A stretch of 64,000 nucleotides of DNA from Apostichopus japonicus (taxonomy: Eukaryota > Echinodermata > Holothuroidea > Aspidochirotida > Stichopodidae), in assembly GCF_037975245.1 (NCBI RefSeq), contig NC_092580.1, positions 25,590,501 to 25,654,500 on the forward strand, written 5' to 3'. This document shows positions 1-10,314 of the stretch, one piece after another. How positions within the stretch are numbered: the stretch's first letter is position 1; every line of letters starts with the position of its first letter. Below the pieces are notes generated by a model. It was not told where the DNA came from and ran no database searches. It worked only from the letters and a program-made list of their open reading frames with translations. A program made the translations under genes and the position numbers.

Positions 1-2859
1 TATTAGGGTCCCCATAATGTGTGTGAGAATTTAATGAAGTCTAATATTAATTTTTGACCATCTTATTTCCACCGTTTCAAAGTTTCGATGTCATTCCAAA
101 TTGGTAAACTGCTTAGACTCAAATACATCAGTGTAGAAAATTACCTTGTACAACTTTTACAGGCTCCACCCATATGTGGATCCATCATGTGGTGCAGTTA
201 GGGGTGCGGGGGTTGCTGTAGAGGGCAACTGGGAATGCAGGTACATAGGTTTGAGATCTCATTAATATCAAATATTTGAAAGCATAGGATTTTATGTGTA
301 TTCATCCTTGTTGAATGGGATGGAGGGTGGGGAGGGGGTGGGTCCAAGGGGCTTGGCAGGAGATTATTTGCTTTTATCCCTGCTAAATAAAATTTGATAT
401 GTCTTGAAAATTACAGATTGTTCACTATCTAGCTCATTGCACGGAGCAATTGGTGTGGGTTACTATGGAATCAGGTACCGTATACAGAGTTAGACCTCCA
501 TGATGCCCTAATATTGTGATATTATGTCTAAATAATGTTGTCATATCATTCCACTAGTTGAGTGGGAATGAGGGGTGGAGGTGATTGGAAAGCGCTATTG
601 AGAAAATAAGCTGTTGCATATGCTACATTCATACAATTTGATATATCTCAGAGAAAATAGGGTTGTACACTGTTACTGCAACTGGGAAAGCAGGTTTGAG
701 CTCTCATTAGGATCAAATATTTGAAAGCATAGGATTTTATGCGAATTCATCCTTGTTGAATGGGATGGAGGGTCAGTGTGGCGGGGGGGGGGGGATGGAT
801 CCAAGTGACTTGGCTGCCCTCTTGGACATAATTTGCTTTTATCCCTGCTACATAAAGTTTGATATGTCTTGAAAATGACAGATTGTACACTATCTCACTA
901 CCTAGCTCATTGCATGGGGCAGTTGGTGTCAGTTAGTATGGAATCAGGTACCGTATACAGGGTTAGACCTCCATAATGCCCTAATATTGTGATATTATGT
1001 CTAAATAATGTTTTCATATCATTCCACTAGTTGAGTGGGAATGAGGGGTGGTTACTATTGGAAAGCGCCATTAAGAAAATACGCTGTTGCATATATGCTA
1101 CATTCATACAATTTGATATATCTCAGAGAAAATAGGGTTGTACACTGTTTTGATTTTCTCATATTGTTCCAGAAAGATTTTATTTACCATTTCCAACAGC
1201 ATAGATTAAGGTGATGTATATTAAATGTAATGTAGAATGTTTTTTTTTTTCAACTATTAGGGTCCCCATAATGTGTGTCAGAATTTAAGGAAGTCTAATA
1301 TTAATTTTTGACCATCTTATTTCCACCGTTTCAAAGTTTCGATGTCATTCCAAATTGGTAAACTGCTTAGACTCAAATACATCAGTGTAGAAAATTACCT
1401 TGTACAACTTTTACAGGCTCCACCCATATGTGGATCCATCATGTGGTGCAGTTAGGGGTGCGGGGGTGGGGGGGCGGGGGTTGCTGTAGAGGGAAACTGG
1501 GAATGCAGGTACATAGGTTTGAGATCTCATTAAAATCAAATATTTGAAAGCATAGGATTTTATGTGTATTCATCCTTGTTGAATGGGATGGAGGGTCAGT
1601 GGGGGGGGGGGAAGGGGTGGATCCAAGTGACTTGGCTGCCCTCTTGGACATAATTTGCATTTATCCCTGCTACATAAAGTTTGATATGTCTTGAAAATGA
1701 CAGATTGTACACTATCACACTATCTAGCTCAGTGCATGGGGCAGTTGGTGTCAGTTACTATGGAATCAGGTACCGTATACAGGGTTAGACCTACATAATG
1801 CCCTAATATTGTGAATTTATGTCTTAATAATGTTTTCATATCATTCCACTAGTTGAGTGGGAATGAGGGGTGGAGGTGATTGGAAAGCGCTATTGAGAAA
1901 ATACACTGTTGCATATGCTACATTCATACAATTTGATATATCTCAGAGAAAATAGGGTTGTACACTGTTACGGTTTTCTCCTATTGTTTGAGAAAGATTT
2001 TTTTACCATTTCCAACAGCACAGATTAAGGTGCATTAAATGATAGGTAATTTTATTTTTGTTTTCAACTTTTAGGGTCCCATTATGTATGTGAGAATTTA
2101 ATGAACATCTACCATTAATTTTTGACCATCTTATTTCCACCATTTCAAGGTTTCCATGTCATCCCAAATTGGGAAACTGCTTAATCTCAAATATATCAGT
2201 GTAGAAAATTACCTTGTACAAGTTTTACAGGCTCCACCCATATGTGGATCCATCATGTGGGGCAGTTAGGGGTTGGGGGGAAGGGGGTTGCTGGGTTGTT
2301 TTCACCATTTTCAACAGTATAGATTGAGGTGATGTATATTAAATGCTAGGTAAAAGTTTTTTTTTTCAACTTTTAGGTCCCCATTATGTGTGTGAGAATT
2401 TAAGGAACAGTCTAATATTAACTTTTGAACATCTTATTTCCACCAATTCAGAGTTTCAATGTCATTCCAAATTGGTGAACTGCTTAATCTCAAATACATC
2501 AGTGTAGAAAATTACCTTGTACAACTTTTACAGGCTCCACCCATATGTGGATCCATCATGTGGTGCAGTTAGGGGTGCGGGGGGGGGGGGGTTGCTGCAG
2601 GGGGCAACTAGGAATGCAGGTACATAGGTTTGAGATCTCATTAATATCAAATATTTGAAAGCATAGGATTTTATGTGTTGAATGGGATGGAGGGTGGGGA
2701 GGGGGTGGGCTGGGCAGGGCAGGAGACTATTTGCTTTTATCCCTGCTAAATAAAGTTTGATATGTCTTGAAAATTACAGTTTGTACACTATCTAGCCCAT
2801 TGCACGCAGCAATTGGTGTGGGTTACTATGGAATCAAGTACCGTACACAGGGTTAGACC
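1..2859 (-). repeat. Diverged inverted flank of the ~805-bp satellite
   Basis: This block is the reverse complement of the satellite that fills the right of the window. Landmarks appear in reverse order and orientation, for example GGGTCCCCATAATGTGTGTG at 6, 1260 and (altered) 2074 and 2379, and CACCCATATGTGGATCC, the counterpart of the forward CACATATGGGTGGAGCC. The copies are roughly 1-681 (3' end missing), 682-1254 (5' end missing, joined directly to the previous copy), 1255-2064 (complete, about 810 bp), 2065-2367 (large internal deletion near 2293) and 2368-2859 (truncated). Homology stops after GGTTAGACC near 2859. The copies differ from each other and from the main array much more than main-array units differ among themselves. 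This suggests an older edge that escaped homogenisation. No gene is seen. Confidence 0.93.
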
Positions 2860-3338
2860 ATGCATACAAACCCTCTCTACATTTGGGGGACCATTACGTT
2901 GGCACATTTTGAACAGTACATTGGGGGACTGATTTGTGTCCTCTCAATAAGTGGGACTTTCTGTCACGCACCTTCAAAATACAAGTTCTATGATAGTGAT
3001 GAACTGGAAACTGACCAGGCAGTTCTATTTTCCACATGTATATTCTTATCATTTATATCTGAATTTAACATAATAAAATTATACATTATAAAAAGTACAT
3101 CAAAAGTGAGTCTGGTACACTGAATATTGTGTGTTTCCTTATTTCAGATATTACTGTTCCATTGTGGTACAAGCCAGTAAAATTCTTTCTTATAATTCAC
3201 TCCTCAAACAAAACCAATATTAATAGAATATGAAAACTTGAATAAATTGAAATTGACTGTGAATATTACCAACTAACTAACAGTGCAAACAATTGCATAC
3301 CTCAATATTCTCATGCCAAATTAATATACTGAAATTGA
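2860..3338. other. Non-satellite spacer, no feature recognised
   Basis: Sequence immediately beyond the inverted satellite edge. An 87-codon open frame at 2860-3123 (+) starts exactly at the satellite boundary. It has hydrophobic stretches, but I recognise no domain, and no splice or promoter context supports it. It could be a decayed exon or chance. The rest is AT-rich and featureless. Confidence 0.5.
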
Positions 3339-3402
3339 CTGTGAATATATGCATATTTACTTCATATTTCCTGTGAATATATGCATATTTACTTCATATT
3401 TC
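3339..3402 (+). repeat. 32-bp tandem duplication
   Basis: Two identical 32-bp copies lie head to tail at 3339-3370 and 3371-3402, each beginning CTGTGAATATATGCATATTT. The identity implies a recent slippage or duplication. The second copy leads directly into the low-copy repeat that starts near 3388. Confidence 0.92.
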
Positions 3403-3700
3403 AGATAAAAAACAAGTGCACCTTATACAACTCTTGATATACAGTACAGTGTGTGGGGGTACTGCACTTTATTTTGGAGTACTGTTTTAACTTTGGAGTC
3501 CTTGTATGTGATAATCTGAAATGAAAAATCAAGTTACTTGCTATGACTGAGCTCAAATATATGTTTTTTTTGTTGTTAACAAATCTTTAAACTAAACTTT
3601 TCCAACTTTAACTTCTAATTTTAGAGACAAAACTAGCACAACTATCTTGATATACGGTACAATTTGGGGTACTGTTTTCAGTTTGGAGTACTAGGTTGTG
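3388..3700 (+). repeat. Low-copy repeat, copy A (left flank)
   Basis: This stretch is homologous, in the same orientation, to 11636-11932. Shared landmarks are CATATTTCAGAYAARAAAC, CTTGATMTACAGTAYAGTGT, GTGTGGGGG and TTTTAACTTTGGAGTCCTT. A second, more diverged subcopy begins near 3625 (GAGACAAAACTAGCACAAC, then CTTGATATACGGTAC), so the repeat is itself tandem with a period of about 240 bp. It shows no coding potential. Similarity between the copies is judged by eye, roughly 75-85%. Confidence 0.8.
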
Positions 3701-4571
3701 GAAAATTTGCACAAGTCTGAGCTCAAACATGTGTTTTGTATGTATTGAACCAAAAAAAAAACAAAAACACATATTTGAGCTCATATTTGGCCTAATGACA
3801 GTCCAAACACTGACCAATCTCAATTGTATTTATACATACCACTTTAGTACACATGTAGTGTCTCTGGGAATGTTCTGTCCATCAAGGATACAAAAATAAA
3901 GCATTAATCCTCCTTTTTGAACCCAGGGATGCCATCATAATTTGGGGATTATTTTGCACGTGGATGTCTCATTATTTTTTATTTAAATTTTCGACCATGA
4001 ATGAGCCTGAACCTATTACACAGTGTAGTGTTTAGCAGGTTACATAGAAGGTGCCGTGATGAATCACTCGTATAACAAGGATAGTATCATACCAATGAAT
4101 GCCTACATAAAGTATATATATAGTTTGATAACATGACCACTGAAGATTATGGGATTCACTTCAAAATTCCCTCTTTAGCGGCATGTGGCCTATCACATAG
4201 CTATAAACCTGGTTTTTGAAAATCAAAATATTCCCATACACTGTTTGTCAGTCTTCAATCTCAGCATTGGGCATAAATCTGATGTCCCTTTAACTACTGT
4301 AGGCCTACACGCCTGTTGTATGTGTTTTTTATAATTAACATCAATAATGCCCTACAAAACTCAGAATCACTATCATATCTACAGCATTTATTTATCAGCC
4401 TAGGAACTACAGCAGAGCTCTCCAATGCAAAAAATTATGGTTAAAGTTCTCTTGATTTCTAAAGCTACATATAGATGTTAAACACACCTAACTGCATGCA
4501 ATAATCTCTAATCTGTTCTGACACCTCTACAGTATGTTCCAACCTTACATATACATATATGTCGATTTACA
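3701..4571. other. Intergenic or decayed sequence, nothing recognised
   Basis: AT-rich sequence without a convincing open frame, tandem repeat or terminal inverted repeat that I can see. Confidence 0.5.
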
Positions 4572-4584
4572 TCAGTATGCAGGG

Positions 4585-5234
4585 CAAGGGCGGCGGAACC
4601 GGGGGGGCACAGGAGGCACGTGCCCCCCCACTTTTCCTCAGGTTAAAAATGTGCCCCTTTTCTACATAAAAATTGAGGTGTCTCAAGTTAGCAAGAGGCC
4701 AGGGAACCAGAATGAACACTCGGGAAGGCCGTTTCTTGCCATCTGAGGGGTTTGTAAAACCAAAAATTTTCTTCTAAGCTCTGCGCCAACCGATGGTGGC
4801 GCTCCGCTCAGATAGTCGCGCATACAACTTTGCAAATCCTGGATGCGCCCTTGACTTTTAATGAATTTCTGTGGGTCAAACTCAAAACTATTTTGAATGG
4901 AAAAAAAATTGTTAAGATATTAGCAAGAAATAAACTCTAATTCGAAAGATTCCTACATTAGCAACTAGCATGATTTCACCTCATTTTGTCTCAAAAGAAA
5001 ACTTGTTCCTTGTTTCCCAATTTGCACATTGGATATTGCAGTGCTAGTATGCATATTTTCCTTGAGGGGGGGGGGGGGGGGGCGTTGATGGAGTGATGTG
5101 TATACGCAAATAAGATAATACAATAAGAGTTATGAAGGGTACTAAATATAAGGCTGCATCAGTCCAATCTAATTTCTGCAAAGTGCCTTTTGATGTCAGT
5201 GCCCCCCAGATTAAAAGTGCTTCCTCCGCCCTTG
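4585..5234. mobile_element. Non-autonomous hAT-like element (650 bp) with 8-bp TSD
   Basis: The left end CAAGGGCGGCGGAACC (4585-4600) and right end, which reads CAAGGGCGGAGGAAGC on the minus strand (5219-5234), form imperfect terminal inverted repeats. The element is flanked by an exact 8-bp direct duplication ATGCAGGG at 4577-4584 and 5235-5242. Terminal C-A and 8-bp duplications are typical of the hAT superfamily (established knowledge). There is no transposase, so mobility must have been supplied in trans. The insertion point is inside the left terminus of another element (4580/5238). It carries an inverted copy of the shared subterminal module at 4771-4817 and an 18-G run near 5064. Confidence 0.88.
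4771..4817 (-). repeat. Shared subterminal module, copy 1
   Basis: On the minus strand this reads GACTATCTGAGCGGAGCGCC followed by ACCATCGGTTGGCGC. Related copies occur at 5279-5325, 5858-5902 and 6908-6954, in elements with different terminal repeats. The core GCGCCAccat..ggtTGGCGC can fold into a short hairpin. Homology continues weakly for about 70 bp beyond the core in every copy. Confidence 0.8.
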
Positions 5235-5278
5235 ATGCAGGGGCGTATCCAGGATTTTCTAACCCGGGGGGCGCGAAT

Positions 5279-5325
5279 GACTATCTAAGCGGAGCGCCAC
5301 CATAGGTTGGCGCGCAGCGTACAAG
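5279..5325 (+). repeat. Shared subterminal module, copy 2
   Basis: Begins GACTATCTAAGCGGAGCGCC and lies about 40 bp inside the CAGGGGCG terminus at 5238. It is followed by CCTCAGATTACCGGAAATGG, which has counterparts after the other copies. Confidence 0.8.
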
Positions 5326-5802
5326 AATATTTCTCGTTTTGACACCCCTCAGATTACCGGAAATGGCACATCTCGGGCTTGAAAATGACCCACTAGATGT
5401 TCACTTTTGCCTGAGTAAATCAAGTATTTTCCCAATTTCCATCCATAATCTTTTTGAAGATTGTCACCAGTCACACATCATGTTCGACCACATCGCATCT
5501 CCTGTGGATCATTGCTTTTGTAGGTGATTCTACGTCGCGGCCCACATACCTGTCAGTCCCACTTTTCAAGGTTTTAAGCCCATTATTCGTTCAGAATTTG
5601 AAAATTCACACTTCTCGTGAAATAAATTCACTTCAAAACATACCCAAAATGTTGCACAAAATTTTATCTATGGACAGCCAATACAGAAAAACCTCCTTCA
5701 ACCCCTAACAGACCGGTCAAAATTGCGCGAGAAGATGGAAGATTGTTTAGGAATGTTGGTCAGGGAAATTTCGAAAATTCAGACACAGTTAATTTATTGG
5801 TG

Positions 5803-6188
5803 CATGGGCGCAGATCAGTCGTGGATAATGGTGGGGACGCGTGTCTGTTCTCTGATACTATCTAAGCGAAGCGCGACCATGGGTTCGCACATAGCGTACA
5901 AGAAATTTTTGGCAAATATACCTCCCAGATCACCGGAAATAACACTTCCCAGACCCAATGATGCTCCCAAGCCTCCTTAAGTTTTAGATCTCATGGCTTA
6001 GAAATTTAGTTTGGGGAAATGCATGGGCATCAACAGAAAAAAATCAGGGGACAAATAATCCAAGTAGAATTTTGTATACGATGGGTCTGGTTTCGTAACT
6101 CATCGGGAAGCGATTAGAGGGGCGGGCGTAGGGTTGTGGGGCACGCGTTTTCATGCAGGTGGGAACAATCTCAAGAAGTAATGTGTTC
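5803..6188. mobile_element. Possible one-ended hAT-like fragment
   Basis: CATGGGCGCAGATC at 5803 resembles the terminus CATGGGCGGCGATCC of the 6549-7002 element. A copy of the shared module (5858-5902) follows about 55 bp inside it. No matching right end or duplication is visible, so this may be a truncated second insertion or an internal duplication of the outer element. The right limit given is only where the next element's target duplication begins. Confidence 0.3.
5858..5902 (+). repeat. Shared subterminal module, copy 3
   Basis: Begins CTATCTAAGCGAAGCGCGAC and ends AGCGTACAAG, diverged from copies 1, 2 and 4. It is followed by CCCAGATCACCGGAAATAAC, parallel to the sequence after copy 2. 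Confidence 0.75.
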
Positions 6189-6548
6189 GTCCGCCCCAGG
6201 GGCGTATCCAGGGGGGGCGCAACAGGCGTGCGCACCCCCTATTGGCCGTCACCAAAAAAAAAAAGTTTAGCCAAAAATATAAAAAAATTGATGACGACCT
6301 TTAAGTGAGATGTCGGTGATCGCTCAACCCCCCCCCCCCCTCCCGTATGCTTTATATTTTGTTTGCCAGAAAAAGGTTCTGGGGAAGTTCGGCGGCATAA
6401 TAGTTTTAGAAACATAGATGGTAATTGTGTTTGTATTATCACTATAAACACTAAGTGACATGCCAGCCATACTAAATTGTGCATTTTGTGTTCATATTTA
6501 CTGGAAATGTTGCTTATTATTAAGGTCGAAAAATGGATCACATATGGC

Positions 6549-7002
6549 CATGGGCGGCGATCCTGGGGGGGAAGGGGGGATATATCCCCCATGAAAATGG
6601 ATGGAGGGGATGTAATACACCATATCCCCCCACCAAATGCCAGGGATAAGAATATTTTCATGCCTACATTTATGCATCATTGTTAATGTACGGCTCTTTT
6701 TTAGCTTCATATCTCGCCTACCATAAACGCAGTGCGATCTTTTCAAATAAAGCGTCTTTATAAAGCAAGAATAGTTGACTGTAGGCTTCATTGGCCCTAT
6801 AACAACAAAATGTATTATTGCGCCCACGGTATTGATATAGTACATATATGCACCCTCGGGAAGTGCCGTTTCTGGCCATCTAGAGGGTTTGTTAATCCCA
6901 AAATTTTCTTGTACGCTTCGCGCCAACTCATGGTGGCGCTAAGCTTAGATAGTCAACAAGGTCATATCCCCCCCCACTCGGAAGTACGGATCGCCGCCCA
7001 TG
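6549..7002. mobile_element. Inner nested hAT-like element (454 bp) with 8-bp TSD
   Basis: The termini CATGGGCGGCGATCC (6549-6563) and GGATCGCCGCCCATG (6988-7002) are perfect 15-bp inverted repeats. The flanking duplication CATATGGC is exact at 6541-6548 and 7003-7010. The element lies within 6197-7139 and is therefore younger than it. It contains an inverted copy of the shared module at 6908-6954 and the short hairpin-prone run GGGGGATATATCCCCC near 6575. There is no transposase. Perfect termini suggest it is one of the younger insertions in this stack. Confidence 0.93.
6908..6954 (-). repeat. Shared subterminal module, copy 4
   Basis: On the minus strand this reads GACTATCTAAGCTTAGCGCC and ends GCGTACAAG. 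It lies about 50 bp inside the right terminus of the 6549-7002 element. Confidence 0.8.
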
Positions 7003-7147
7003 CATATGGCACCATTTTGCATTTCACCCCTTCTTCGAAAGCAAAAATTGTCCACCCCCTCCCCTTAGACCCATCCCCCAGGACGGCGATCATTCATGCC
7101 TGACGCCCCCCCTATTGGAAAATCCTGGATATGCCCCTGGTCCGCCC

Positions 7148-7501
7148 CCCCCCCCCCGCCGGCAATGATACACCTTTGGATCCACTACATGATATTAGCA
7201 GGAAATGTGCTCAATTCTCAAATCGCATGCGGAATTTTTTATTTTTAGATTCATTGTATGAGTTACGGTACTAGGGGTGGGGTAACAATTAGCATTAAGT
7301 TCGCGTTGTATAACATTTTATCTCTGGATGAGTGTTGCATCGAAGGACATATGTCTAGTGCAGTTCGGATATAGATCCTGGGCTAATACCGAAATGCGTC
7401 ATGTTCCCCGACGACTAAGTCGAGTTCAAGACCAGCCACAATTGGTTTCATAACACAAATTTACAATTGTTTAAGGCGTCCATACATACACACGCGCCAT
7501 G
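7148..7501. other. Residual interior of the outer element or host DNA
   Basis: No open frame, repeat or terminal structure recognised. It begins with the end of a C-run that overlaps the target duplication of the 6197-7139 element. Confidence 0.4.
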
Positions 7502-7612
7502 ATATACTATATATAGCATATATATATATATATAGCATATATATATCTATAGCATATATATATATATAGCATATATATATATATAGCATATATATATATA
7601 TACATATATAGC

Positions 7613-7645
<33 letters not shown>
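7502..7645. repeat. (TA)n microsatellite with GC interruptions
   Basis: About 144 bp of alternating TA broken at intervals of roughly 18-24 bp by AGC, giving an ATAGCATATATATAT-type minisatellite. Such tracts are prone to cruciform extrusion and length change. Confidence 0.95.
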
Positions 7646-7824
7646 AACATTAGTGAGAGGAAAATGGAAATGTCAAAAATGGAGTTGTCGGTGTAAGGGG
7701 TAGTCTGAGGTGGACGCCCCTTCTCGATCCGTCACTGACTACCCTGTGTATATAATAGGGATCAGTGCTGTGATTATGTCACTGTTCCTCTTTCTCTTCC
7801 TGGTGTCTTGGGGTTTTTCTTCTG

Positions 7825-7948
7825 TTCTCTCCTTTTTCTCCTTTCTCTCTTTCCTCTTTTTCTTTTCCCTTCTTTCCTCTCCTTCCTCCTCTTTTTCCCC
7901 CTCTTTTTTCCTTTTTTCTTCTCTCTTTTTTTCTCTCTTCTTTTTCTT
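7825..7948 (+). repeat. 124-nt uninterrupted pyrimidine tract
   Basis: Every base from 7825 to 7948 is C or T, and a slightly interrupted pyrimidine-rich stretch extends left to about 7786. Long polypurine/polypyrimidine tracts can form intramolecular triplex (H-DNA). Open frames on both strands here (Phe/Ser/Leu-rich and Lys/Arg/Glu-rich) are products of composition, not genes. The tract ends next to the CAGGGGCG-family terminus at 7979-7994. Confidence 0.95.
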
Positions 7949-8002
7949 ACCTGGGGGGGCGCGTGCCCCCACACCCCCCCTGGATACGCGCCTGGTATGT
8001 CA

Positions 8003-9294
8003 ATTGCCCACGATTTGATACTGAGAGCCTACCATAAAGACCTAGCTAGCTCAGTTATACTTTACAACAGAGGTCATAAATATTTCATTAGCTGTTTTCA
8101 TTTTCAAGGAGAGTATAGTGGATTGTAAATGGACTATGTATGTACCCAAAGCTTATAGTTTTACTGTAAGGTGACTGCCAGGCTTTGGTTTCTGAGGTTA
8201 GCTTGAGAGACAGATAGGTTAGGGGTATGATAAATAGTACAGTAGAAGCCAAAGTAGCTCACTGGTAATGTGATGTGATGTGAAAAGTGGATTTGGTCAC
8301 TCAAGGCTGCATAAGACCCACTAGTAGCAGCTCCTTATGACCAAGTTTCAATAATGTACAATGTATGATGAGAGGGAAGGGGGAAAGGAACCTGATGATG
8401 AAACCTATTCAACCATACTCTTGTCCTTTATATTCATTTTTTTTTTGTAATCTCATGAACAGGCATTTTGGTTAATGGTTTGTCTGAACTACTGTAACTG
8501 AACTAACTGAATCAGCTGCGTGGTGACTAAACAGCCCCTTCCAGACAAGGAACATTGCAACTTTTTCTCTTCTTATAACTTCCTTTTGCCACAGTTTGGT
8601 CCATGTGCAAGATAAGGTGTCACCTGTATTGGGGGTCTTTCAGGGAATTCTGGGGTCCAAACCCGACAACTGAAGTTGATGTGACAAACTACAGGATAAA
8701 GCTTGCTTAACTGGTATAACACACAATATGGTCATAGAGGCTCCCATACTATGTCTAGTTTGCTTAGTACATAATTACATACAGTTTGCTTAGCCTGGGA
8801 AGTTGCTACAGACTTGCTTGGCACATTCACCAGCTAAAACTTATAAAAAAAATGTGTTAATCCTGCATTTTTTGCTTCTGCTCAAAGCTAAGCTGGTTGA
8901 CTATAGGCCTAGAGCTACTACAATCCCTATTCCTTGGAAATTTAAACAAAATGAAATGTTCATGGTCCATTAACTTAATTTCAACATTTCATCCCTGCAA
9001 TACATGTTCACCTGTTATAACATAGCCACACTGCAAGCATAGGCTATACACATGCATATGATGACTTAACACATTGTTATTGTTTGCACTGTGTGAATAT
9101 AAACTGTATGAAAAGGCCTGAAGTAGCTGATGGTCACTGAGTGTGTTGTGAGTATGGCCAAGGTCATACTAATGCAGAGGTGTTATTACCTTGGAGGTCA
9201 GTTAAGTGATCAGCTGAAAGAGGGCAAAGATTCCACAGGGATATGTTCTCTGTGCTACATATGGCATGGAGAGAAACCTATTTGTGTTCGAAGA
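8003..9294. other. Unremarkable non-repetitive stretch
   Basis: About 1.3 kb in which I see no terminal inverted repeat, tandem repeat or convincing exon. A 63-codon frame at 9130-9321 (+) runs into the next mobile element and has no recognisable motif. Confidence 0.5.
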
Positions 9295-9599
9295 CATACA
9301 CCCATAGCTCCCAACTCTTGAGAAGGCAAATGCGGGTCCATGCCACGAATCGCCGTCCTGGGGGAGGGTTATAAGGGGAGGGGGTGTCCCCCATTTTGAA
9401 TTCTTTTGTCACCCAATATTTTCTGAGAAATATGCATTTTTTTGTGTGTAACATCAATAAATTGAATAGTAGGTGATAATTCATTCTTCCCGTGGCATGA
9501 AAATGTTCGCTGCTCACCCCAATGAAAAGAAATATAGGCTAATTTGTGGTTCAAATGATGCTGTAAAGGAGGTTTTTATACTCTATTATGCTGGTGACA

Positions 9600-9652
9600 T
9601 CCCTATGTTCCGACGTCTCTATGTTCCGCCGTCTCTATGTTCCGACAAATTG
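9600..9652 (-). repeat. 16-bp tandem repeats, left arm (3 copies)
   Basis: About three copies of a 16-bp unit (CTATGTTCCGACGTCT register), the inverted counterpart of 10219-10314. The second copy carries a GCCG variant. Confidence 0.85.
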
Positions 9653-10218
9653 TTTGGACTCTAATTTTTTTGACCCAAATTTTTTCGGACCCAATTTTTT
9701 TTGGGAGACTCAATATTTTTTGTCCCCCATTTTTCGGACCAAATTTTTTGGGGGGACTTAATTTTTTGGGCCCCAAATTTTTTGGGACCCAATTTTTTTG
9801 GGGGGGACTCAATTTTTTTGGACCAACAATTTTTCTGACCTACCTTTTTGGGGACACAATTTTTTGGACGCACCAAATTTTTTTCAGGAAAAAAAGGGCC
9901 CAAAGTTTGTTATGACCCAAATAGTGCTTGTGACCGAAAATTGCTTGTGACCCGAAATTTAATTGTTTGTACTCAAACTTTTTGGGACCAAAATCAGTTT
10001 GGTCAAAAAAAATTTTGGTCCGAAAAAAGTTGGTCCGAAAACATGTTGGTGTCAAAAATTTTGGTCCAAAAAAAAATTGGTCATAAAAATATGTTGGTCT
10101 AAAATAATTTTGGTCCGAAAAAAGTTGGTCCGAAAACATGTTGGTCAACAATTTTGGTCCAAAAAATTGAGTCCGAAAAAATTTGGGTAAAAAAAATTAG
10201 AGTCCAAAAAAATTGTTG

Positions 10219-10314
10219 GAACATAGAGACGTCGGAACATAGAGATGTCGGAACATAGAGATGTCGGAACATAGAGACGTCGGAACATAGAGACGTCGGA
10301 ACATAGAGATGTAA
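10219..10314 (+). repeat. 16-bp tandem repeats, right arm (6 copies)
   Basis: Six exact-length 16-bp units of GAACATAGAGAYGTCG, differing mainly at one pyrimidine position. The last unit ends in TAA at the element terminus. The unequal count against the left arm shows that the repeats expand or contract independently. Confidence 0.93.

Larger units (their letters stand above)
6197..7139. mobile_element. Non-autonomous hAT-like element (943 bp) with 8-bp TSD
   Basis: The left end CAGGGGCGTATCCAGG (6197-6212) and right end CCTGGATATGCCCCTG (7124-7139) are 16-bp inverted repeats with one mismatch. The flanking direct duplication GTCCGCCC is exact, at 6189-6196 and 7140-7147. Terminus type and duplication length fit hAT. 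A second element with its own duplication (6549-7002) sits inside. Without it, this element is 481 bp and plainly non-coding. Its termini match the outer element at 4580/7994, so one family appears to have inserted into another copy of itself. Confidence 0.92.
4580..7994. mobile_element. Candidate outer hAT-like element hosting the nested stack
   Basis: The left terminus CAGGGGCGTATCCAGG is split by the 4585-5234 insertion: its first bases lie at 4580-4584 and it is re-read whole at 5238-5253. The right terminus CCTGGATACGCGCCTG at 7979-7994 is its reverse complement with one mismatch. Removing the two insertions and their duplications leaves about 1.8 kb. The expected 8-bp duplication is not present: the left flank is TCAGTATG and the right flank GTATGTCA, sharing only an abutting GTATG. 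The two ends may belong to one element with a 5-bp duplication, or to two different elements of one family. No transposase frame remains. The interior includes an AT microsatellite and a pyrimidine tract. Confidence 0.45.

Noticed and set aside
2860-3123. 87-codon plus-strand frame next to the satellite edge
   Set aside because: The start codon sits at the satellite boundary and there is no recognised domain, conserved motif or splice context. It is noted in the spacer entry but not called as a gene.
5454-5980. Short frames inside the nested hAT stack (5454-5708, 5723-5980)
   Set aside because: They span element boundaries and the shared non-coding module and show no transposase motif.
7710-8128. 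Phe/Ser-rich or Lys/Glu-rich proteins in the pyrimidine tract
   Set aside because: All overlapping frames on both strands reflect the C/T-only composition, and several run into a transposon terminus.
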